In this document: piece after piece, positions 1 to 7,208 of the stretch
Layout of the letters: each line of letters starts with the position of its first letter
Numbering within the stretch: position 1 is the first letter of the stretch
Assembly: GCF_001612985.1 (NCBI RefSeq)
Contig: NZ_BDBM01000033.1
Location: forward strand, 32,558-96,557
DNA length: 64,000 nt
Direction: 5' to 3'
From: Nocardia gamkensis NBRC 108242
GTDB lineage: Bacteria; Actinomycetota; Actinomycetes; Mycobacteriales; Mycobacteriaceae
Translations under genes and position numbers: made by a program
Notes under the pieces: generated by a model
The model's database searches: none
What the model was told of the DNA's origin: nothing
Seen by the model: only the letters and a program-made list of their open reading frames with translations

Positions 1-1
1 C

Positions 2-136
2 CTGGTGAACGGCGACTTCGACGGACGGCTTTTCGTACACGTGCTGTTCGACGCGGACACCGGGAATCTCGCGATGGCGCGATATCAGCTGCGCGGAATT
101 CTCGATGAATTGGCCGAGGACACCGATGAGTCCTGA
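2..136 (+). CDS. Roadblock/LC7-domain protein, 3' end only
   Basis: Only the last 44 codons lie in the window, in the frame that ends at the TGA at 134-136. The visible tail contains LAMARYQLRGILDELAED. This closely matches the end of the Roadblock protein at 1441-1812, which has LAMARHRLKGIEEDLEV, so this is a paralogue from the same cluster. Roadblock/LC7 proteins are small alpha-beta dimers that usually partner or regulate small GTPases. The stop overlaps the start region of the next gene, so the two are probably co-translated. No function beyond the family can be assigned from the tail. Confidence 0.72.
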   Translation: MVNGDFDGRLFVHVLFDADTGNLAMARYQLRGILDELAEDTDES

Positions 137-956
137 ACTCGCGGTCGAATTGCGGCGGCTGGAGCAGGAAGGACGTACGGGCGTGCTGCGCGCGGGCGAC
201 GGTGCGTTTCACCTCGCCGAAGGCGCGATCGTTTCCGCCGATTGCCGCCGCACCACGGGACTGGACCGGCTGGTCGTCGAGGCGGGCGTGGCGACCGCCG
301 AGGACTGGCGGCGCGCGGGGGCGGGCGATCCCGGCCGTGTGCTGGGGCGGCCACGGCTGGAAACCCTCGCCATGCTGTCGGTTTTCGATGCCGCCTACTT
401 CTTGCTGGCCTCGCCCGCCGTCCCGGAGTTCCGTCCGGCCCCACCGCACTGGCTGGCCCCGGTCTGCCACATCGCGCCGCGGGCTCTTGTGCAGGAGTGC
501 GCGCGGCGCGGCGATCCGGAGTCCGGGCCGTGGCCCGCGGACCTGGTCGATCGGGTCCCGGTGGTGCCGGTGCGCCGGGTGCGGCGGCGCCGTCTGGTGC
601 TCACCGGGGGGCAGGCCGAGGTGCTGGCCGCCGCGGACGCGCGGCGCAGCGTCGCGGGGATCGGCCGCGAACTGGGCCGCACCACCTATGGATGTCTGGT
701 CGCGGTGCGGGATCTGACCGCCGCGGGGCTGATCGAGCCGCCCGCCGGAACGTCCGTCCCGGTGGCGGCCCGGCCGGTCGCACCCGAACCGGTGACCGAC
801 GAGCCCGTGGCGGTCGCGGCCGTGAGCGCCGAGCCGGGCCGGCTTCCGAGACGCCGTGGGCGGCACTCGGCGCCGGTCCCTGTCGCGGAGCGTTCGGAGC
901 CGCCGGACCGGGACCTGCTCGTCCGCCTGCAAGCGGCTTTGGAGGAACTCGCGTGA
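126..956 (+). CDS. DUF4388/PATAN-like protein with a C-terminal winged-helix-like part
   Basis: A 276-residue soluble protein. Residues 1-50 contain GRTGVLRAGDGAFHLAEGAI, which resembles the start of DUF4388 (PATAN-like) domains found in bacterial regulators. Residues around 165-205 look like a small helix-turn-helix (LTGGQAEVLAAADARRSVAG and on). The tail is proline- and arginine-rich and probably disordered. The ATG at 126 has a GAGGA five bases upstream; an in-frame ATG at 105 lacks one. The gene overlaps the Roadblock gene before it and, by GTGA, the Roadblock gene after it. That suggests a regulatory or scaffold component of a Roadblock complex. The domain assignment is by eye. Confidence 0.7.
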   Translation: MSPELAVELRRLEQEGRTGVLRAGDGAFHLAEGAIVSADCRRTTGLDRLVVEAGVATAEDWRRAGAGDPGRVLGRPRLETLAMLSVFDAAYFLLASPAVPEFRPAPPHWLAPVCHIAPRALVQECARRGDPESGPWPADLVDRVPVVPVRRVRRRRLVLTGGQAEVLAAADARRSVAGIGRELGRTTYGCLVAVRDLTAAGLIEPPAGTSVPVAARPVAPEPVTDEPVAVAAVSAEPGRLPRRRGRHSAPVPVAERSEPPDRDLLVRLQAALEELA

Positions 957-1429
957 CCGCGCGGAAGAAACTGCTCGGCAATGTGATGGGAAGGTTGACC
1001 AAGGTGGCGATGTCCGGACCAGAACCGAACGCGGCGGTGCTGCTGGAGCTGAAGGCCCTGCGCGATCGCGTCCCTCGGCTGACCGGCGCGCTCGTGGCAT
1101 CCAACGACGGGCTGCTCGTCGCCCATGATCTACCTGCGCAGATCGAGCCGAACGGGATGGCGGCGATGGCCGCCTCGCAGCTGTCGCTGTCGCACCGGCT
1201 GGCCACCACCGCGCACGGCGGAGGGTTCAGCGAGGTGGTGGTGCACGGCACGAGCGGGCACGTGGTCATCTACGCGGCGGGCTGGACGTCGCTGACGGTC
1301 CTGGCCGCCCCCGAGGTGAACATCGGCAGGCTGCATCTGGAATCCCGCCCGGCGGCGCGGGCGATCGCCGACTTGCTGACGCCGGTGGCGATCGACGCAC
1401 GAAGCGAACAGACAACGAAAACCCACTGA
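953..1429 (+). CDS. Roadblock/LC7-domain protein
   Basis: A 158-residue protein with the Roadblock/LC7 pattern: an N-terminal helix, then LTGALVASNDGLLVAHDL, a run of hydrophobic helix (MAAMAASQLSLSHRL) and a beta strand VVIYAAGWTSLTVLA. The GTG start overlaps the previous stop as GTGA and is preceded by GGAGGA at a 6-base gap, so translation is clearly coupled. Family members act as homodimers or heterodimers that bind small Ras-like GTPases. No GTPase gene is visible here, but the cluster is cut by the left edge. Its role in polarity or signalling is inference. Confidence 0.85.
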   Translation: MTARKKLLGNVMGRLTKVAMSGPEPNAAVLLELKALRDRVPRLTGALVASNDGLLVAHDLPAQIEPNGMAAMAASQLSLSHRLATTAHGGGFSEVVVHGTSGHVVIYAAGWTSLTVLAAPEVNIGRLHLESRPAARAIADLLTPVAIDARSEQTTKTH

Positions 1430-1440
1430 AAGGAACACTT

Positions 1441-1812
1441 ATGTCCACTATGGATCTGGCCCTCAAAGACATGATGGTGATCGACGGCGCGATCGGCGCC
1501 GCCGTGGTCGACTACAACAGCGGTATGGCGCTGGGCATGCTCGGCAGTTCCAAGTCCCTGGATCTCCAGGTCGCGGGCGCGGGCAACACCGAGGTGGTGC
1601 GCGCCAAGATGCGGACCATGGACCAGCTGGGCCTCAAGGAGGACATCGAGGACATCCTCATCACGCTGTCCGGGCAATACCACATCATCCGGCCGATGAC
1701 CGGCCGCAAGTCCAAGGGCCTGTTCCTCTACCTGGCGCTGGATCGGGGCCGGGCGAATCTGGCGATGGCCAGGCACCGCCTGAAGGGCATCGAGGAGGAC
1801 CTGGAGGTCTGA
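1441..1812 (+). CDS. Roadblock/LC7-domain protein
   Basis: A 123-residue protein, 11 bases after the preceding Roadblock gene, with an AAAGGA ribosome site before ATG. It begins with a helix, then MVIDGAIGAAVVDYNSGMAL, the LC7 core strand, and ends LAMARHRLKGIEEDLEV. It is more similar to the truncated gene at the left edge than to its immediate neighbour, so the cluster holds at least two Roadblock subtypes. It appears to be the last gene of the operon, because the next gene has its own ribosome site and an unrelated function. Family known; partner unknown. Confidence 0.85.
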   Translation: MSTMDLALKDMMVIDGAIGAAVVDYNSGMALGMLGSSKSLDLQVAGAGNTEVVRAKMRTMDQLGLKEDIEDILITLSGQYHIIRPMTGRKSKGLFLYLALDRGRANLAMARHRLKGIEEDLEV

Positions 1813-1892
1813 TCGGCGCTCGCCGATTTGACCTGAAGCGTGGTTCAGGTCCGACGCTGTTGTGTGCAACGCACGCGTCGAAGGGAACCACC

Positions 1893-2477
1893 ATGTCCGA
1901 CCACCCGATTCAGCTCGCCGTGATCGTCGGCAGCACCCGTACGGGCCGCTTCGGCCCGACCGTCGCCACCTGGTTCGCCGAACACGCCGACCGGCGCGAC
2001 GACGTCACCGTCGACGTCGTCGACTTGGCCGAAACACCCTTGCCGGAACAGCTTTCCCACCATCCCGGCCCCGAGGCGGCGCGGGCGCTGGCAGCGGTGG
2101 GCCCCCGGCTGGCCGCGGCGGACGCTTTCGTCGTGGTGACACCCGAGTACAACCACAGCTATCCGGCGTCGGTCAAGAACGCCATCGATTGGCACTACAC
2201 CGAATGGCGGGCCAAGCCGGTGGGATTCGTCTCCTACGGCGGGATCTCCGGCGGCTTGCGCGCGGTCGAGCACCTCAGGCATGTGTTCGCCGAACTGCAC
2301 GCGGTCACCGTGCGCGACACGGTGAGCTTTCACGATGCGCGCAGGCGGTTCGACTCCGCAGGGCAGCCGACGGATCCGGAGATGCCGGTGTCAGCCGCCG
2401 ATCAACTGCTCGGTCAGCTGGTCTGGTGGGGGCGTGCACTGCGGTCGGCGCGAGCCGAACATCCCTATACCGCTTGA
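1893..2477 (+). CDS. NAD(P)H-dependent FMN reductase
   Basis: A 194-residue flavodoxin-fold protein. GSTRTGRFGPTVA near residue 12 is the FMN phosphate-binding loop, and VVTPEYNHSYPASVKNAIDW near residue 80 is the signature of the NADPH-dependent FMN reductase (YieF/ChrR-like) family. Such enzymes reduce FMN, quinones or other electron acceptors in the cytoplasm. The start at 1893 has GAAGGGA about eight bases upstream; an upstream in-frame ATG at 1860 has no such site. It stands alone, convergent with the membrane-protein gene that follows. The physiological acceptor cannot be read from sequence. Confidence 0.88.
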   Translation: MSDHPIQLAVIVGSTRTGRFGPTVATWFAEHADRRDDVTVDVVDLAETPLPEQLSHHPGPEAARALAAVGPRLAAADAFVVVTPEYNHSYPASVKNAIDWHYTEWRAKPVGFVSYGGISGGLRAVEHLRHVFAELHAVTVRDTVSFHDARRRFDSAGQPTDPEMPVSAADQLLGQLVWWGRALRSARAEHPYTA

Positions 2478-2520
2478 CGTTCGACACTTCGGTTCGCTCC
2501 GCCGGGCTGTGCTCGGGAAG

Positions 2521-2835
2521 TCAGGCGACCAACCGCAGGCTGCGCCACCGTTTGTTCCCCCACCGGCGTAATCGGGGACTGACGATCAGCACCGGCAGGA
2601 GCAGGACGAGCCCGATCAGGGTCAGGTAGACCACGATTTCGCCCACGATCTGGACGACGGTGGGCAGGGCGAAGGGAACAGCCAGCGCTCCCAAGGCAAT
2701 TGCCAGCGGGTAGGCGCCCGCCTGAGCCGCGGTGACGGCGGCGAAGGCGAGTCCGCCCGCGAGCAGCAGACCGACCAGTGCGACCAGGTAGTTGTCCCAC
2801 CACGCGGTATTCGTCGCCCGATGTGGCTCTCGCAT
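2521..2835 (-). CDS. small membrane protein of unknown function
   Basis: A 104-residue protein with three predicted membrane segments, at about residues 17-37, 42-62 and 64-86, and a basic C-terminus (RLRRWGNKRWRSLRLVA). No family was recognised. It is convergent with the FMN reductase (43-base gap) and may follow the MarR gene on the same strand, although 174 bases and a 16-bp palindrome separate them. Confidence 0.6.
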   Translation of the reverse strand: MREPHRATNTAWWDNYLVALVGLLLAGGLAFAAVTAAQAGAYPLAIALGALAVPFALPTVVQIVGEIVVYLTLIGLVLLLPVLIVSPRLRRWGNKRWRSLRLVA

Positions 2836-2901
2836 GCGGGGAGCCTAACGCCGTGGTCCCGGGGAGAGGGGCAAATCGTGGGCATCCGGTGCGAGCTGCG
2901 G

Positions 2902-2917
2902 TGGTGCGGCCGCACCA
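2902..2917. repeat. perfect 16-bp palindrome
   Basis: TGGTGCGGCCGCACCA reads identically on both strands. It lies between the end of the MarR gene and the start of the small membrane protein, both on the minus strand. It could be an operator or a short hairpin ending MarR transcription. Nothing else in this 174-base gap is coding. Confidence 0.4.
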
Positions 2918-3009
2918 GGTTTGCCGTCACGGGTGTCGAGCCATGCCCGGCGAACATCGTTGCGGCGCCGAAGGCTTGGATGGGCGCGATGGATTCGCAT
3001 GACCGTTCG

Positions 3010-3492
3010 TCACGCGAGGTCGGACGGGCGTGGCCACGGATTGTGCTCTTTGTCCTCGACCGACTGGTTGAAGCGCGCGATGAGCTTGCTGAGCTGATCG
3101 ATGTCGGCCTCGGTCCAATCGGCCACCACGGCGCCGATGCCTTGGCGGCTCTGCACGCGGTCGGAGGCCAGTGACTCCAGCCCTTTCGGGCTGGCGCGGA
3201 TCTTGCGGGCGATACCCCCGTCGGGGTCGGGCACCCGGTCGACCAACCCTTGCCTGAGCATCGCCGCGACCTGCCGGTTGATCGTGGAGATGTCCAACCG
3301 GAACGCTTCGGCCAGTTCGCGCAGACTCAGCGGGTGGTCCAATTCCAGCCTGGTCAAGATCAGATACGCCGAGCGGTCGAGCTGGAAGCCGGGGCGCCGT
3401 AGCAGCGCGGCGGGAAAGTGCCTGGACAGTAGCGAGAGCTCGAAGGCGAGGCGGCTCAGCGCTGCGTCGTCGCCGGGACCGGAATCGGACAT
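3010..3492 (-). CDS. MarR-family transcriptional regulator
   Basis: A 160-residue protein with the MarR winged helix. DHPLSLRELAEAFRLDISTI at about 53-72 is the helix-turn-helix, and a wing with DPDGGIARKIRASPKG follows. Flanking N- and C-terminal helices would form the dimer. It is divergent from the multidrug-type MFS gene at 3564, with 71 bases between the starts and a palindrome in the gap. The usual inference is that it represses both genes and is released by a compound exported by the transporter. The ligand is unknown. Confidence 0.85.
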   Translation of the reverse strand: MSDSGPGDDAALSRLAFELSLLSRHFPAALLRRPGFQLDRSAYLILTRLELDHPLSLRELAEAFRLDISTINRQVAAMLRQGLVDRVPDPDGGIARKIRASPKGLESLASDRVQSRQGIGAVVADWTEADIDQLSKLIARFNQSVEDKEHNPWPRPSDLA

Positions 3493-3546
3493 GCCCCACT
3501 ATGTCGCGAGGATCACGTCGATACCAAATTGTGCAGCATACACACC

Positions 3547-3563
3547 ATATGTACCGTACATAC
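3547..3563. promoter_or_regulatory. candidate MarR operator overlapping the MFS promoter
   Basis: ATATGTACCGTACATAC is a near-perfect palindrome (arms of 8, one mismatch, one central base) that ends directly before the GTG at 3564. The same stretch contains TACCGT at 3552-3557, six bases before that GTG, and TTGTGC lies 17 bases further upstream. A regulator bound here would cover the -10 box and the start of a leaderless transcript. Confidence 0.6.
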
Positions 3564-5018
3564 GTGACAGTAACCGCCGACGCGTCTTCGACCGTCTCTG
3601 ATTCCGGCGTCCGGCGTCCCGCGCCGGCCTTGCTCATCGCGACGCTCGGCCTGGTCGGTGTTGTCGTCTCGCTCATGCAGACGCTGGTCATCCCGATCAT
3701 TCCGGCACTGCCCACGCTGCTGCACACCTCCGCGTCCAACGCCTCCTGGGTCGTCACCGCCACGCTGCTCGCGGGCGCGGTGGCGACGCCGATCAGCGGC
3801 CGTCTCGGCGACATGTTCGGCAAGCGCCGCATCCTGTTCGCCAATCTGCTTCTGCTGGTTGCCGGTTCGGTGGTCTGCGCCTCGTTCTCCACGCTGCTGC
3901 CGGAGATCGTCGGCCGCTCGCTGCAAGGTGCGGCGGTCGGCGCCATTCCGCTGGGCATCAGCATCATGCGGGACGAACTGCCCCCCGAACGGGTGGGTTC
4001 GGCGATGGCGATCATGAGCGCCACGCTCGGCGTCGGCGGCGCGATCGGGCTGCCGGTCGCGGCGGCCATCGCGCAGAACGCGAACTGGCACGTGCTGTTC
4101 TGGACGTCCGCGGCGCTCGGCGTCGTCTGCGCCGCGGTGGTTTTCGTGTTGGTGCCGGAGTCGCCGGTGCGCACACCCGCCCGATTCGACTTCGGCGGTG
4201 CGATCGGGTTGTCGGTGGCGCTGCTCGCGCTGCTGATCGCGATCACCAAGGGCGCGGACTGGGGTTGGGCCAGCGCCCCGATCCTGATCCTGTTCGCGGT
4301 ATCTCTGGTGGTGTTCCTCGGCTGGGGCGCTTTCGAACTGCGGCAGCGTTCACCGCTGGTGGACCTGCGGGTCTCGGCGCGGCCGCGGGTGCTGTTCACC
4401 AACGCGGCCTCGATCGCCGTCGGCTTCGCGCTCTACGGCATGTCGCTGACCTTCCCGCAGCTGCTGATGGCGCCGGAGCGGACCGGATACGGCTTCGGGC
4501 TGTCCATGATCAGCGCCGGGTTGGCGCTGGCGCCGACCGGTTTCGTGATGATGCTGCTGTCGCCGGTGTCGGCGCGGCTGTCGGCGAGCCGCGGCCCCAA
4601 GGTCACTCTCGCGCTCGGATCGGCGGTGATCGCGGTCGGGTACCTGTGCGCGGTGGTGTTGATGAACAGCGTCTGGGAGATCATGCTCGCCGCGGTGATC
4701 GTCGCGGGCGGCGTCGGCCTGGCGTATGCGGCGATGCCCGCGCTGATCATGGGCGCGGTGCCGATCACGGAGACCGCGGCGGCCAACGGCCTGAACTCGC
4801 TGATGCGCTCGATCGGCACCTCGACCTCCGCCGCGGTGATGAGCGTGGTGCTGGCCCATATGACCATGCAGCTGGGCCCGCACCTGCTGCCCTCGCGCGA
4901 CGGGTTCCACACCACCTTCCTCATCGCGATGGTGGCGGCGCTGGTCGCGATCGGCCTGACCGCGTTGATCCCGATGCGGAAGACCGCCGACGCGGCCACC
5001 ACCATCGGGCATTCCTGA
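3564..5018 (+). CDS. MFS drug-efflux-type transporter (DHA2/EmrB-QacA class)
   Basis: A 484-residue integral membrane protein with about 14 hydrophobic segments, the count typical of the DHA2 class. Motif A is visible as GRLGDMFGKRRILF after segment 2, and TLGVGGAIGLPVAAAIAQN matches motif C of proton-driven antiporters. It probably exports hydrophobic compounds by exchange with protons. The GTG at 3564 is chosen because a TAnnnT box sits six bases before it. In-frame ATGs at 3501 and 3549 would put the palindromic operator inside the coding region. Divergent from a MarR regulator, hence probably inducible. Confidence 0.87.
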   Translation: MTVTADASSTVSDSGVRRPAPALLIATLGLVGVVVSLMQTLVIPIIPALPTLLHTSASNASWVVTATLLAGAVATPISGRLGDMFGKRRILFANLLLLVAGSVVCASFSTLLPEIVGRSLQGAAVGAIPLGISIMRDELPPERVGSAMAIMSATLGVGGAIGLPVAAAIAQNANWHVLFWTSAALGVVCAAVVFVLVPESPVRTPARFDFGGAIGLSVALLALLIAITKGADWGWASAPILILFAVSLVVFLGWGAFELRQRSPLVDLRVSARPRVLFTNAASIAVGFALYGMSLTFPQLLMAPERTGYGFGLSMISAGLALAPTGFVMMLLSPVSARLSASRGPKVTLALGSAVIAVGYLCAVVLMNSVWEIMLAAVIVAGGVGLAYAAMPALIMGAVPITETAAANGLNSLMRSIGTSTSAAVMSVVLAHMTMQLGPHLLPSRDGFHTTFLIAMVAALVAIGLTALIPMRKTADAATTIGHS

Positions 5019-5032
5019 CGACTGTCGTTCCG

Positions 5033-5067
5033 GGGTACCGATCCCGGGTTCAGCCGGGTCGGTACCC
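5033..5067 (+). terminator. strong hairpin after the MFS gene
   Basis: GGGTACCGATCCCGG at 5033-5047 pairs with CCGGGTCGGTACCC at 5054-5067 with one bulge, 15 bases after the MFS stop. There is no U-tract, as is usual in high-GC actinobacteria. Confidence 0.6.
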
Positions 5068-5263
5068 GGGTTCGTGACCACGGGCCCAGCGGGAGCGGCT
5101 GCGCGCGAGTGGCGACTCCGGCGGTAATCGTTCCTGCGGGCTGCTGGTCGGGCACCGGTATATGGCCCCGCCTTACCTGCCGACGGCTTCGTTCGTGCTT
5201 GTGAGGGGTTCTCCCACTTCCTCGGTGAGCGAGTGTGTTGGGTTGGCGCGTGCGCGAATCCTC

Positions 5264-5347
5264 GTGTGCCGTGTGCCGTGTGCCGTGTGCCGTGTGCCGT
5301 GTGCCGTGTGCCGTGTGCCGTGTGCCGTGTGCCGTGTGCCGTGTGCC
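5264..5347. repeat. twelve perfect tandem copies of GTGTGCC
   Basis: The 7-base unit GTGTGCC is repeated exactly twelve times, followed by a partial unit. It lies in the 368-base gap (5019-5386) between the MFS gene and the end of the WYL regulator. The gap otherwise holds only the hairpin at 5033. As 7 is not a multiple of 3, the array is open in several frames and gives Cys/Val-rich translations. I treat those as non-coding artefacts. It looks like a variable-number array prone to slippage. Confidence 0.9.
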
Positions 5348-5386
5348 GTGGCAGCGCTTGTCGGTCGAGTGCCGATCAGGTTCGCA

Positions 5387-6358
5387 TCAGGAGTCGGCGA
5401 CGGCCTCGGTGTACCGGCGACCGAGGGTACGGATGTGGGCGACCAGCTCCGGCGGCCCGTCGACGCGGAAATCCATCATCAGCATGGACAGGTAGATCGC
5501 GATGGTCTCCAGCGCGTCCGCGCCGGTGTAGAGCACACAGGTGTCCGCGTCCACGGCCTCGACCACGCCGACGGCGGGATTGATGCGGGCGATGACCGTC
5601 TCGGCGGGCGCGAGCACGGTGACCCGGGCCTGCACCTTCCATCCGGTGGTCGCGATGTGCCGCATGACGAAGGCGACCAGATCGTCATCCGGAAGCGAGC
5701 GTGCGGCGAAGCGGCGGGAACCGCCCTCGGCGCGGCTGATCCGGGCCACCGGGATCGCGCGCCACGTGTGGTCTTCCAGGCTGTAGGCGACCAGATACCA
5801 GCGGCGCTGCCAGTTGATCAGCCGGTACGGCTCCACCTCGATAGACGCTTCGGTCCCGGCTTCGGCGATCCGGACCGTCGCGCCGTCGCGGATGGCCCCG
5901 GCCAGGGTGGTGAGCACTGCGGCGGGTACCGGCGCGTCCGGCTCGCGTGATCCGGTCGTGGCCGGGCCGATCGCGGTCGCGTCACGCAACGCGGAGACCT
6001 TGCGCTGCAAGCGTTTCGGCAGGATCTGATCCAGTTTGCCCAGTGCTTTGGTGACGTGCGCGGCGATGTCCGCGATGCCGGTGGAGCCGTCCTCGGCGAG
6101 TCCGACCGCGACGGCGACGGCCACCGCTTCATCGTCGTCCAGCAGCAGAGGCGGCATGGTCGCGCCGCGGCCGAGCCGGTAGCCGCCGATGGCGCCGCGT
6201 TCGGCGTGCACCGGGTAGCCCAGCTCGCGCAGGCGCTGGATGTCGTGCCGCAGGGTGCGATCGGTGACGCCGAGACGCCCGGCCAGTTCGCGTCCGGTGT
6301 GCGCGCGGTCCTGGAGCAACGCGAGCAACCGCAACAGTCGCGGAGTGGTCGAGGCCAC
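5387..6358 (-). CDS. HTH/WYL-domain transcriptional regulator (YafY type)
   Basis: A 323-residue protein. Residues 1-60 form an HTH_11-type winged helix (ELAGRLGVTDRTLRHDIQRL). The middle and C-terminal parts contain the WYL core as WQRRWYLVAYSLEDHTWRAI, followed by a WCX-like segment. WYL proteins sense small ligands or nucleic acids, and the DinB-like neighbour suggests a metabolic or redox signal. The GTG at 6358 is preceded by GGAGG at a good distance; an upstream ATG at 6406 lacks a ribosome site and would run through a palindrome. It is divergent from the 6448 gene, which it probably regulates. Confidence 0.88.
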   Translation of the reverse strand: MASTTPRLLRLLALLQDRAHTGRELAGRLGVTDRTLRHDIQRLRELGYPVHAERGAIGGYRLGRGATMPPLLLDDDEAVAVAVAVGLAEDGSTGIADIAAHVTKALGKLDQILPKRLQRKVSALRDATAIGPATTGSREPDAPVPAAVLTTLAGAIRDGATVRIAEAGTEASIEVEPYRLINWQRRWYLVAYSLEDHTWRAIPVARISRAEGGSRRFAARSLPDDDLVAFVMRHIATTGWKVQARVTVLAPAETVIARINPAVGVVEAVDADTCVLYTGADALETIAIYLSMLMMDFRVDGPPELVAHIRTLGRRYTEAVADS

Positions 6359-6390
6359 TTTTTCCTCCGGGGTCAAATAGGAACGAAAGT

Positions 6391-6411
6391 AGCCTAATGC
6401 CCGCATAGGCT
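6391..6411. promoter_or_regulatory. inverted repeat in the WYL/DinB-like intergenic region
   Basis: AGCCTA at 6391-6396 and TAGGCT at 6406-6411 are perfect complements, nine bases apart. They lie in the 89-base gap between the divergent regulator (start 6358) and the gene at 6448. This is a reasonable operator for the WYL regulator. Confidence 0.45.
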
Positions 6412-6447
6412 TATGTCAGCACCGAAAAACGACCGAAGGGCTCCGAC

Positions 6448-7089
6448 ATGAACGCCACCACCACCGCCGCCGCGACTCTGCGCCCCGTCTGGCGCGGCGT
6501 GCTCGCCGATTCCTACCGCGCACTGGAGAGCGTCGTCGCCGGTGTGCGGGCGGATCAGTGGCATCTGCCGACCCCGTGCTCGGAATGGGATGTGACGCAG
6601 GTCGTCCAGCACGCCGCCGGTGACCAGCTGGCGTTCGCCGAGTTCCTGGGTATCGGCGACGGTCCGGCCTACAACCCGTTCGAGCCGTCCGGCGCGGTCG
6701 ACGGTGCCCCCGCGGAGTTGGTTCGCGGGGCGATCGAGCAGACCGCCCTCGCCTGGAGCACCGTGGACGACGCCACCGAGACGGTGCCGACGCCGTTGCC
6801 GCACGGCGCGCTCGCCACTCCGGTGGCCGCGGTGATGTGCGCGCTGGACGCCGCGGTCCACGCCTGGGACATCGCGATCGCGACCGGGCAGGCGTCGCCG
6901 TTGACCGGTGAGCTCGCCACCCACCTGCTCGCCGCCGCCCGGGCAGGCCACCCGGCGCCCGGCAGCGGCGAGACGGCGGAGATCGTCGAACCGCTGCGCC
7001 AATGGGGGGCCTATGCCGCGATCGTCGACGGTCCGTCCGGAGACGCCGTCGGTGATCTGCTGCGGTACCTGGGGCGCGAGCCGCGCTGA
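6448..7089 (+). CDS. TIGR03086-type DinB-like/mycothiol-dependent isomerase-fold protein
   Basis: A 213-residue protein with the N-terminal pattern of the mycothiol maleylpyruvate isomerase/DinB fold: WHLPTPCSEWDVTQVVQHAA at about 37-56, and DAAVHAWDIAIATG at about 134-147. The spaced histidines are typical metal ligands of the family. Members are four-helix-bundle proteins that often use mycothiol or bacillithiol, but substrates are mostly unknown. It is divergent from the WYL regulator, with an inverted repeat between them. A start at 6448 is supported by GAAGGG upstream. Confidence 0.8.
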   Translation: MNATTTAAATLRPVWRGVLADSYRALESVVAGVRADQWHLPTPCSEWDVTQVVQHAAGDQLAFAEFLGIGDGPAYNPFEPSGAVDGAPAELVRGAIEQTALAWSTVDDATETVPTPLPHGALATPVAAVMCALDAAVHAWDIAIATGQASPLTGELATHLLAAARAGHPAPGSGETAEIVEPLRQWGAYAAIVDGPSGDAVGDLLRYLGREPR

Positions 7090-7208
7090 GCGTTGCGGCG
7101 GCTCCGCCCGGGCTTGATGCTCACGCGCCGACTGCGTGCGGGCAACCCGGCTCGGCCCATGTTCCGCGTGGTCGTGCCCAAACGCCTTTCCAGTGGCTGG
7201 TTCTCGCT

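Noticed and set aside
4265..5081. Open frames on both strands inside the MFS gene
   Set aside because: High-GC shadow frames with Arg/Gly/Asp-rich translations; the MFS frame has membrane segments and family motifs.
5264..5347. CRISPR-like array
   Set aside because: The unit is 7 bases with no spacers and no cas genes; it is a simple tandem repeat.
5162..5950. Long open frames across the 7-base repeat giving runs of Cys-Arg-Val-Pro and Cys-Ala-Val
   Set aside because: They are produced by a 7-base unit read in any frame, lack ribosome sites and run antisense into the WYL regulator.
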